NCBI GenBank assembly: GCA_030608825.1
Contig: JAUWDL010000093.1
Coordinates: 1 to 6,236 of the forward strand
DNA length: 6,236 nt
Direction: 5' to 3'
Origin: Gemmatimonadales bacterium
Lineage (GTDB): Bacteria; Gemmatimonadota; Gemmatimonadetes; Palauibacterales; Palauibacteraceae
Positions 1-5,625 of the stretch are shown one piece after another; the first letter of the stretch is position 1; each line of letters starts with the position of its first letter. The position numbers and the translations under genes were made by a program. The notes beneath the pieces were generated by a model, which worked only from the letters and a program-made list of their open reading frames with translations, had not been told where the DNA came from and made no database searches.

Positions 1-1446
1 GGTGCGGCCGTGTCGCCACCCGTTCCAGGCCACGACGTGGTGCTGACGATCGACGCCGGGCTGCAGGCGATCGCGGAGGATGCCCTCTCGCGGGCGATGG
101 AGTCGTCGGGCGCCTCGGGTGGAGATGTGCTGATCGTGGACCCGCGAACCGGCGATCTTCTCGCCGTCGCCAGCCGGCGGCACGACGGCTCGCTGAAAGT
201 GCCGGCGTTCACGGATCCGTTCGAGCCGGGGTCGACCGCCAAGCCCTTCCTCCTGGCCTCGCTCCTGTCGGAGGGCCTGGTTTCCCTCACCGACAGCATC
301 GACGTGTTGCACGGCGTCTTCAAGGACGGCCGCCGGGTGATCCGGGATGTCCATCCCTACGATAAGCTGACCGTCGCGGAGGTCGTCCGGTACTCGAGCA
401 ACGTGGGCGCCGCCCTGCTCTCGAAGCGGCTCTCGTACGACGTGCAGTACAAGTACCTGCGCGATTTCGGCTTCGGCCTGCCGACGGGGATCGAGTACCC
501 CGCCGAGTCGTCCGGCCTCCTGCGGCATCCGGACCGCTGGTCGGGCCTGAGCCAGGCCTCCCTGGCCATGGGCTACGAGATATCCATGACCTCGCTCCAG
601 CTCATCATGGCCTACGCCGCGCTCGCCAACGGCGGCCGGCTTCTCCGTCCCCGCCTCGTCAAGGAGGTGAGAAGCCATACGGGCGAGCTGCTGGAGCGCC
701 GGGATCCGCAGACCATACGGCGCGTGATCGATGAGCGGGTGGCGAGTCAGATCACCGAGGTCCTGACATCGGTGGTCGAGAGCGGAACGGGAAAGCGGGC
801 GGCCATGACCACGCTCACGGTCGCCGGAAAATCCGGGACGGCTCGCCTGGTGAGCGGCGGCGGTTATGAGCGCCGCTACGGCTCCTCCTTTGTCGCGTAT
901 AGCCCCGCTGAAGATCCCAGCCTCGTCATCTTCGCCAAGCTGGAAGATCCGCAAGGTGCCTTCTACGGCGGCTCCGTGGCGGCGCCGATCAGCCGCAGTG
1001 CTCTGCAGGCGGCGCTCGCGACGCGCGGCATCGAGATCTCTCGAGGAAAGGCCGTACCGTCCTCCTTCCACTTTGATTGGAGACAAGCGGTCGTTCCGGC
1101 TGGTCCGCCGGATGCGCCGGCCGGTCCGCCGGATGAGAGGGATCCCCTCGAGCCGTTCGCGCCCTCCGTCGCTCAGGATCCCGTTCGGTTCGCATCCACC
1201 GACCCGTGGACGAACGCGTCCACGAACGCGCCGATGGACCCGTCGCTGGACGCCGTTCGCTTCGCGTCGGTCTCTGGGAGCGCGAGACGGCTTCCGGACC
1301 TGCGCGGCCTGAGCGTCCGTTCCGCCGCGGCCCGGCTCCACGCTCTGGGGCTGCAGACGAAGCTGGAGGCCTCCGGGCGGGTGGAGTTCCAGATGCCGGC
1401 GCCCGGGTCGCCGGTAGCGGTCGGCTCCGTCGTTCTCCTGCGGTGA
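1..1446 (+). CDS. ftsI: FtsI-type peptidoglycan transpeptidase (class B PBP) with C-terminal PASTA domain, 5'-partial
   Basis: Septal D,D-transpeptidase that cross-links peptidoglycan stem peptides on the outer face of the inner membrane during division. The reading frame is open from base 1, so the true start, membrane anchor and N-terminal pedestal domain lie upstream; the GTG at position 10 is internal. Counting residues from base 1, all three penicillin-binding motifs are present: SxxK as STAK at 78-81 (catalytic Ser78, bases 232-234) in the context EPGSTAKPF, SxN as SSN at 132-134 (bases 394-402), and KSGT at 277-280 (from base 829). The lead-in LTIDAGLQAIAEDAL is typical of the start of the transpeptidase domain. 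A Pro-rich linker (about 351-428) is followed by one PASTA-like domain (about 429-481, bases 1285-1443) running to the stop. The gene sits directly upstream of murE, its usual dcw position. The paralogue Spo VD is a possible alternative name, but nothing here indicates sporulation. Confidence 0.93.
   Translation, partial: GAAVSPPVPGHDVVLTIDAGLQAIAEDALSRAMESSGASGGDVLIVDPRTGDLLAVASRRHDGSLKVPAFTDPFEPGSTAKPFLLASLLSEGLVSLTDSIDVLHGVFKDGRRVIRDVHPYDKLTVAEVVRYSSNVGAALLSKRLSYDVQYKYLRDFGFGLPTGIEYPAESSGLLRHPDRWSGLSQASLAMGYEISMTSLQLIMAYAALANGGRLLRPRLVKEVRSHTGELLERRDPQTIRRVIDERVASQITEVLTSVVESGTGKRAAMTTLTVAGKSGTARLVSGGGYERRYGSSFVAYSPAEDPSLVIFAKLEDPQGAFYGGSVAAPISRSALQAALATRGIEISRGKAVPSSFHFDWRQAVVPAGPPDAPAGPPDERDPLEPFAPSVAQDPVRFASTDPWTNASTNAPMDPSLDAVRFASVSGSARRLPDLRGLSVRSAAARLHALGLQTKLEASGRVEFQMPAPGSPVAVGSVVLLR
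1096..1135 (+). repeat. Tandem repeat in the FtsI linker (two 19-base copies, period 21)
   Basis: Bases 1096-1114 and 1117-1135 match at 18 of 19 positions (one T/C difference). They encode two copies of AGPPD in the linker between the transpeptidase and PASTA domains. The period of 21 keeps the reading frame. This looks like a local in-frame duplication in a flexible linker rather than a mobile repeat. Confidence 0.75.
1205..1230 (+). repeat. Short inverted and direct repeats in the FtsI linker coding region
   Basis: CGTGGAC at 1205-1211 and GTCCACG at 1218-1224 form a perfect 7-bp inverted repeat around a 6-base loop. The 9-mer ACGAACGCG also occurs at 1210-1218 and 1222-1230 (period 12). 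The encoded residues are Thr/Asn/Ala/Pro-rich linker. There is no following T tract, so it is not an intrinsic terminator. It probably reflects low-complexity drift in the linker. Confidence 0.5.
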
Positions 1447-1485
1447 CAGCGAGCGGCGCTCCGGCGAACGCGGTTGCGAGGCGCC

Positions 1486-1505
1486 CCTCTCCGAGACGGG
1501 AGAGG
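1486..1505 (+). repeat. Inverted repeat in the ftsI-murE spacer
   Basis: CCTCTCC (1486-1492) and GGAGAGG (1499-1505) are perfect complements around the 6-base loop GAGACG. The 3' side is followed by GC-rich sequence without a run of T, so a Rho-independent terminator is unlikely. It may be an mRNA structure in the spacer or a chance palindrome. Confidence 0.5.
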
Positions 1506-1587
1506 CGGAACGACGGACTACGAGAAGAGCGGCTGGCCGGCGATTCTGCCCGAGATCGGATCGATCGGGCCTTGGCCGATGGTGCTT

Positions 1588-1593
1588 GGGGGG
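1588..1593 (+). promoter_or_regulatory. Candidate ribosome binding site for murE
   Basis: A run of six G lies 8 bases before the TTG at 1602. It can pair only imperfectly with the anti-Shine-Dalgarno CCUCC. A GGAG at 1596-1599 is nearer but only 2 bases from the start, which is too close. The site supports the TTG start weakly. Confidence 0.4.
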
Positions 1594-1601
1594 TTGGAGC
1601 G

Positions 1602-3056
1602 TTGATCACATTCGAGGCGGTTGAAGCGCGATTTCGCCTGCGCCGGGTGCCGGCCCGCTGGCAGGGGGAGCCGCCGGCCGCCTTCGATCGGCTCACCGCG
1701 GATTCTCGCCTCACCGGTTCGGGAGATCTCTTCGTAGCGGTCGCCGGACTCAGGTCCGACGGCCACTCCTTCCTGCGGGATGCCGCTCGGGCGGGAGCGG
1801 CGGCCGCGGTCGTGGAGCGCCCCGCCGACCTGGACATTCCGCAGCTCGTGGTCCCCGACACCCGCGTCGCGCTCGCCGACCTCGCCATGCTGTGGGAAGG
1901 CGATCCGGCCGCCGGGATGCGGCTGATCGGCATCACGGGCACAAACGGCAAGACGACGACCGCCTGGCTGGTCCGGCATCTTCTCGCCGGTCTCGGCCGC
2001 TCCGCCACCCTGGGGACTCTCGGGATCGTGGATGCGGGCGGCCAGCGTCACCCCGGAGAGCTGACGACGCCGGATCCGCTCGTTCTGGCCGGCTCCCTGG
2101 GAATCCTGCGTGACCGCGGCGTGGAGCTGGCGACGATGGAGGTCTCTTCGCACGCGCTCGACCAGCGTCGCGTCGACGGCCTCCGCTTCGACTACGCGGC
2201 CTTCACGAGCTTCAGCCGCGAGCACCTGGATTATCACGAGGAGATGACCAGCTACCGTGAAGCGAAGCTTCGGTTCGCGGAGCTGCTCGCGCCCGACGGC
2301 GTCCTGGTCATCAACGGCGACGAGCCGGCGTGGGACTCCCTCCGGGCCGGGCCGGGCGAGATCGTGACCACAGGGTTCGGCGATGGCCTCCAGGTGAGAG
2401 CCGAGTCTTTGGAGGCCCTTCCGGCCGGTAACCGTTTCCGGCTCTGCGGAGAGTACGGGGAAGCCCTCGTGGAGCTCCCGCTCATCGGCCGGTTCAACGT
2501 GGAGAATGCCCTCTCCGCGGCGGGGATCGCCCTTCACCTCGGGATGCCGTCGGCCGAGGTGGCCGAGCGGCTCGGGTCGGTCCCCCAGGTCCCCGGCCGA
2601 TTCGAGATCCTGAACCGGGAGCCCGTCCTCGTCCTCAGGGACTACGCCCACACGCCGGACGCCTTCCGGCTCGCCTTGGAGGCTCTGCGGCCGCTCGTCG
2701 AGGGCCGGCTGATCATGGTCTTCGGGTGCGGCGGCGACCGCGATGCCGGCAAGCGCCCGCTGATGGGCGAAGTGGCCGGGTCCCTGGCCGGTCACGTGAT
2801 CGTCACCTCGGACAATCCTCGGTCCGAGGATCCGGAGCGAATCGCCGAGGAGACGGTGGCCCGGATGGATCCGAGCGCCTACGAGATCGTGCTCGATCGG
2901 CGCGAGGCGATCGGTCGGGCCTGGGAGCTGGCCCGTCCGGGCGACGCGGTGCTCCTCGCCGGCAAGGGCCACGAGACCTACCAGATTGTGGGGGCCCGCA
3001 AGCTCCCGTTCGATGAAGCGGAGATCGTGGCTGAGCTGCGAGGGGGAGCGTCGTGA
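1602..3056 (+). CDS. murE: UDP-MurNAc-L-Ala-D-Glu:meso-diaminopimelate ligase MurE
   Basis: Cytoplasmic ATP-dependent ligase that adds the third stem-peptide residue. Taking TTG at 1602 as start gives 484 residues, a normal MurE length, and places the ADSR motif at 33-36 as in known family members. The N-terminal UDP-binding domain contains ADSR and GDLFVAVAG (41-49). The central ATPase has the P-loop GTNGKTT (113-119), TTPDP (155-159), EVSSHALDQRRV (180-191), and SYREAK with Lys222 as the likely carbamylated lysine, then GRFNVEN (296-302). The C-terminal domain shows VPGRFE (330-335), DYAHTPD (347-353), GCGGDRDAGKRP (375-386), DNPRSEDP (404-411) and GKGHETYQ (454-461). DNPR is the family signature for meso-DAP rather than L-lysine. 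Alternative starts are TTG 1572 and the GTG at 1443 that overlaps the ftsI stop. The latter would allow translational coupling but adds 53 residues of atypical codon use. Function is secure; the start is not. Confidence 0.95.
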   Translation: MITFEAVEARFRLRRVPARWQGEPPAAFDRLTADSRLTGSGDLFVAVAGLRSDGHSFLRDAARAGAAAAVVERPADLDIPQLVVPDTRVALADLAMLWEGDPAAGMRLIGITGTNGKTTTAWLVRHLLAGLGRSATLGTLGIVDAGGQRHPGELTTPDPLVLAGSLGILRDRGVELATMEVSSHALDQRRVDGLRFDYAAFTSFSREHLDYHEEMTSYREAKLRFAELLAPDGVLVINGDEPAWDSLRAGPGEIVTTGFGDGLQVRAESLEALPAGNRFRLCGEYGEALVELPLIGRFNVENALSAAGIALHLGMPSAEVAERLGSVPQVPGRFEILNREPVLVLRDYAHTPDAFRLALEALRPLVEGRLIMVFGCGGDRDAGKRPLMGEVAGSLAGHVIVTSDNPRSEDPERIAEETVARMDPSAYEIVLDRREAIGRAWELARPGDAVLLAGKGHETYQIVGARKLPFDEAEIVAELRGGAS

Positions 3057-3078
3057 CCGGGCCGGGCGGGATGGGGGC

Positions 3079-3088
3079 GGAGGGGTGA
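3079..3088 (+). promoter_or_regulatory. Ribosome binding site region for murF
   Basis: GGAGGGGTGA resembles the full anti-Shine-Dalgarno complement GGAGGTGA with a two-G insertion. Its GGTGA part (3084-3088) lies 8 bases before the GTG at 3097 and 11 bases before the ATG at 3100. A GTG inside it (3085-3087) is also in frame, but the purine run would then abut the start with no spacer, which makes 3085 less likely. Confidence 0.6.
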
Positions 3089-3099
3089 GCGAGCGGGTG

Positions 3100-4518
3100 A
3101 TGTTCAACTCGAACGACGTGCGCCAGGCTCTGGGGCTCCCTCCGGATGGCGGAGGCAACAGTTACACGTCCGTCTCGGCCGACACGCGCACCCTGCGGCC
3201 CGGCGCCGTCTTCGTGGCCCTCAAGGGCGAGCGCCACGACGCGATCGACCTCCTCCCCGAGGCCGAGGCCAAAGGCGCGGTAGGCGCGGTGGTGCCGGAG
3301 GATCGCGCCCTCCCCGTCACGCAGCTCGAGCTCTTCGGCGTTCCCGACCCGACCCGGGCGCTCGGCGACCTGGCCGCCTGGCACCGGAAAGCGAGCGGCG
3401 TACGGGTCGTCGGCATAACGGGAAGCTCGGGCAAGACCACCGTCAAGGAGATGGCGGCCGCGGTCCTCGGCCGTGGATACCGCGTCTACAAGACAGCCGG
3501 CAACCTGAACAGCCAGGTCGGCCTGCCGTTGGCCATCCTCGAAGCCCCCGCCGATGCCGATCTCTGGGTGTTGGAGCTGGGAAGCAGCGAGCCGGGAGAG
3601 ATCGCCCGACTTGCCGAGATCTCGGCGCCCACGGACGCCGTCGTCACCACCGCCGGACCCGCGCACCTGGAGTTCTTCGGCACCGTCGATCGAGTGCTCG
3701 AGGAGAAGCTCTCGCTCGTCGCGGCCGCCAGTCCCGACGGACGGGTCGTGGTCGGGGAGCGGCCCGAGAAGCTCGTGGCCGGCGCTCTGGGATTGAGGCC
3801 CGACGCCATCGTGGCGGGAACCGGCGACGCGGCGACCTGGCGTCCCGATGAGCATTCCGTCGAGGCGGAGGCGGTTCGTTTCGTCCGCGGCGGCGTCGAA
3901 TACCGCGTGCCTGCCGGGGGCCGCCATCACCTGGCGGATGCCCTTATCGTGGCCGCCCTGGGCGACGCGCTGGGCATTCCGGCCGCGGAAATCGCCCGCG
4001 GTCTCGCCGCGTACCGGCCGCTCGGCATGCGGAGCGCGCTGGAGCAGGTCGGCGAGATGACCGTCATCGCGGATTGCTACAATGCCAATCCGGAGTCCTT
4101 CGCGGCCGCGATCGAGTACTGCGAGGAGGCGTTCCCGAACCGGCGGCTGGTCGCCGTCGTGGGGACAATGCTGGAGCTCGGGAAGGCTTCGGGAGCCGCC
4201 CACCGGCAGATCGCCAAGCGGCTGGTCCGAGCGCACTTCGACCTGGTCGCGGCGACCGGAGATTTCATCGAAGCGTTCGCGGGGCTCCGGATCGGCCGGA
4301 ACGGCACCGGCGTCTTCGCCGCGGACAGCATCGAGCATCTGTGGGCGGAGCTGGCTCCGAGGCTGTCCGGCGATGAGGTCGTGCTCGTCAAAGCCTCCCG
4401 TGGCGAACGGCTCGAGGGGATCGTCGACCGGCTGCGGTCGTTCGGCTCGGGCCCGGGTCCGGGCGTGGGCCCGACCGCGGGTCCGGGCGTCGCGCCCGGC
4501 GCAGAGGGAGGCGACTGA
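3100..4518 (+). CDS. murF: UDP-MurNAc-tripeptide:D-Ala-D-Ala ligase MurF
   Basis: Cytoplasmic ATP-dependent ligase that adds D-alanyl-D-alanine to finish the UDP-MurNAc-pentapeptide. From ATG 3100 it has 472 residues. The N-terminal domain has the family pattern SADTR (26-30), LRPGAVFVALKGERHDA (32-48). The ATPase domain has the P-loop GSSGKTT (108-114), AGNLNSQVGLP (133-143), ELGSSEPGEI (159-168) and AGPAHLEFFG (185-194). Lys203 is the likely counterpart of the carbamylated lysine described for Mur ligases. Later come DCYNANPESF (325-334), GTMLELG (355-361), His368 and KASRGERLEG (431-440). The family usually reads GDM where this protein has GTM (Thr356). Residues about 449-472 form a Gly/Pro-rich tail beyond the normal end. 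GTG 3097 or GTG 3085 are alternative starts, changing the length by 1 or 5 residues. The gene begins 43 bases after murE and ends on the base before mraY, so the three are almost certainly one transcript. Confidence 0.95.
   Translation: MFNSNDVRQALGLPPDGGGNSYTSVSADTRTLRPGAVFVALKGERHDAIDLLPEAEAKGAVGAVVPEDRALPVTQLELFGVPDPTRALGDLAAWHRKASGVRVVGITGSSGKTTVKEMAAAVLGRGYRVYKTAGNLNSQVGLPLAILEAPADADLWVLELGSSEPGEIARLAEISAPTDAVVTTAGPAHLEFFGTVDRVLEEKLSLVAAASPDGRVVVGERPEKLVAGALGLRPDAIVAGTGDAATWRPDEHSVEAEAVRFVRGGVEYRVPAGGRHHLADALIVAALGDALGIPAAEIARGLAAYRPLGMRSALEQVGEMTVIADCYNANPESFAAAIEYCEEAFPNRRLVAVVGTMLELGKASGAAHRQIAKRLVRAHFDLVAATGDFIEAFAGLRIGRNGTGVFAADSIEHLWAELAPRLSGDEVVLVKASRGERLEGIVDRLRSFGSGPGPGVGPTAGPGVAPGAEGGD
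4448..4499 (+). repeat. Repeats and two hairpins at the 3' end of murF
   Basis: GGGTCCGGGCGT occurs at 4455-4466 and again at 4479-4490 (period 24, in frame), encoding GPGV in the Gly/Pro tail. Two strong hairpins are also possible: CGGGCCC (4448-4454) with GGGCCCG (4467-4473), extendable by one T-A pair, and CCGGGCG (4483-4489) with CGCCCGG (4493-4499) around a 3-base loop. The second ends 7 bases before the mraY Shine-Dalgarno. No T tract follows, so it is not a standard terminator. An effect on ribosome or polymerase movement is possible but unproven. Confidence 0.65.
4507..4511 (+). promoter_or_regulatory. Ribosome binding site for mraY
   Basis: GGAGG, preceded by another G, lies 7 bases before the ATG at 4519. 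This is the best Shine-Dalgarno sequence in the window and fixes the mraY start. It lies within the last codons of murF, so ribosomes ending murF pass over it. Confidence 0.85.
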
Positions 4519-5625
4519 ATGCTCTTTCGTCTGCTCTTCCCCCTGTCCGATCGTCATATCATCTTCAACGTCTTCCAGTACATCTCCTTCCGGGCGGCGG
4601 GCGCCATGGTAACCGCCCTGCTCCTGACCTTCCTCGTGGGTCCGCCGGTCATCCGCTGGCTCAAGACGCAGGGGTGGGGACAGGTCGTCAGGATGGATGG
4701 GCCGAGCTCCCATTTCCACAAGGCGGGAACGCCGACCATGGGCGGGCTCATCATCGTGGCCACGGTCCTGATCTCGACGCTGCTCTGGGCCCGTCTCGAC
4801 AACCCCTACGTGGTGATCGTGGCCGCCGCGACGGCGTGGTTCGGGGCGATCGGGTTCATGGACGACTACCTGAAGATCGTTCGGCACGAGCCGCGCGGCC
4901 TGGTGGTCAAGTACAAGCTCGTCTGGCAGATGGCTGCCGGGCTCACGCTCGGCGTCTTCCTGCTGCTGTTTCCGCTCTCCGCTCGGCCTCCGACGCACAC
5001 GATGCTGCCCTTCTTCAAGGACTACTACGTCGTGTTCTGGGCCCCGCTGTATCCGCTCTTCGTCGCCCTCGTCGTCACCGGAAGCTCGAACGGCGTGAAC
5101 CTGGCCGACGGTCTGGACGGCCTGGCGGCGGGCCTGAGCGGAATCGCGGCGCTCACCTTCGGGCTCTTCGCCTACGTGATCGGCCGCGTCGACACGTCGG
5201 CGTATCTCGGCACCTTCTACCTCCCCGGCGCCGGCGAGCTGGGGGTCTTCTGCGCGGCGATCACGGGGGCCGCGATCGGCTTCCTCTGGTTCAACGCGCC
5301 TCCGGCCGACGTGTTCATGGGCGATACGGGCGCGCTCGCCCTCGGCGGGGCGCTGGGCGTAACGGCCGTGCTCCTGAAGTCCGAGTTCCTGCTCGTGCTG
5401 GTCGGTGGCGTCTTCGTGGCCGAGGCCGTGTCCGTCCTGCTGCAGACCGGCTGGTTCAAGTTCACCCGGTGGCGCACGGGAACCGGCCGAAGGCTGTTCA
5501 AGATGGCCCCGCTGCATCACCACTTCGAGAAGTCGGGTTGGCCGGAGACCCGCGTCGTCGTGCGCTTCTACATAATTGCCATCCTCTGTTCGCTGGTCGG
5601 TCTGGCCACCTTGAAGATTCGATGA
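4519..5625 (+). CDS. mraY: Phospho-MurNAc-pentapeptide transferase MraY (lipid I synthase)
   Basis: Integral inner-membrane enzyme that transfers phospho-MurNAc-pentapeptide from UDP to undecaprenyl phosphate, giving lipid I. The 368-residue length and both ends fit the family: the start has FNVFQYISFRA (16-26) and the C-terminus is ATLKIR. Conserved cytoplasmic motifs are HKAGTPTMGG (67-76), the Asp pair in MDDYLK (Asp115, Asp116), SSNGVNLADGLDGLA (189-203), VFMGDTGALALGG (265-277) with the catalytic Asp269, and PLHHHFEKSGW (331-341). Hydrophobic segments cluster near 27-46, 74-90, 97-114, 135-152, 172-188, 204-222, 238-257, 272-286, 290-309 and 347-364, consistent with the ten-helix topology. 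There is no gap after the murF TGA, the two genes share a reading frame, and the last bases overlap the murD start as ATGA. Confidence 0.97.
   Translation: MLFRLLFPLSDRHIIFNVFQYISFRAAGAMVTALLLTFLVGPPVIRWLKTQGWGQVVRMDGPSSHFHKAGTPTMGGLIIVATVLISTLLWARLDNPYVVIVAAATAWFGAIGFMDDYLKIVRHEPRGLVVKYKLVWQMAAGLTLGVFLLLFPLSARPPTHTMLPFFKDYYVVFWAPLYPLFVALVVTGSSNGVNLADGLDGLAAGLSGIAALTFGLFAYVIGRVDTSAYLGTFYLPGAGELGVFCAAITGAAIGFLWFNAPPADVFMGDTGALALGGALGVTAVLLKSEFLLVLVGGVFVAEAVSVLLQTGWFKFTRWRTGTGRRLFKMAPLHHHFEKSGWPETRVVVRFYIIAILCSLVGLATLKIR

Larger units (their letters stand above)
1447..1601 (+). other. Spacer between ftsI and murE, probably non-coding
   Basis: This stretch is open in the murE frame from a GTG at 1443-1445, which overlaps the ftsI stop as GTGA. 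If translated it would add 53 residues to MurE. Against coding, by hand count 19 of the 53 codons from 1443 to 1601 end in A or T, compared with 7 of 53 in a murE stretch starting at 2100. The rare codons CTA and AGA appear, and the predicted peptide is Arg/Ala-rich without MurE similarity. It holds a 7-bp hairpin (1486-1505). I see no convincing -35/-10 pair and no recognisable small gene. Confidence 0.6.

Noticed and set aside
10..12. GTG at position 10 as the ftsI start
   Set aside because: The frame is open to base 1, and a start here would remove the membrane anchor and pedestal domain that FtsI needs; the gene is simply cut by the window edge.
1486..1505. Hairpin as a transcription terminator after ftsI
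   Set aside because: The stem is only 7 bp and no T-rich tract follows; the downstream genes belong to the same pathway and orientation.
1206..1601. murE starting at the ATG at 1206
   Set aside because: It would overlap 240 bases of ftsI in another frame, where the ftsI frame encodes the linker and a PASTA domain; the added residues do not resemble MurE.
989..2008. A 339-codon open frame on the - strand over the end of ftsI and start of murE
   Set aside because: Low-complexity Arg/Ser/Ala/Pro translation typical of shadow frames in GC-rich DNA; no domain and no plausible start context.
1518..3158. A 546-codon open frame on the - strand opposite murE
   Set aside because: Same cause: it is in antisense register with murE and ends at the CTA codon (1518-1520) in the spacer. 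The sense strand carries all MurE motifs.
4516..4518. TGA as a sense codon (alternative genetic code) joining murF and mraY
   Set aside because: ftsI, murE, murF and mraY all end at TGA, and the MraY end (ATLKIR) matches the family terminus, so TGA acts as stop. The strong mraY ribosome site agrees.
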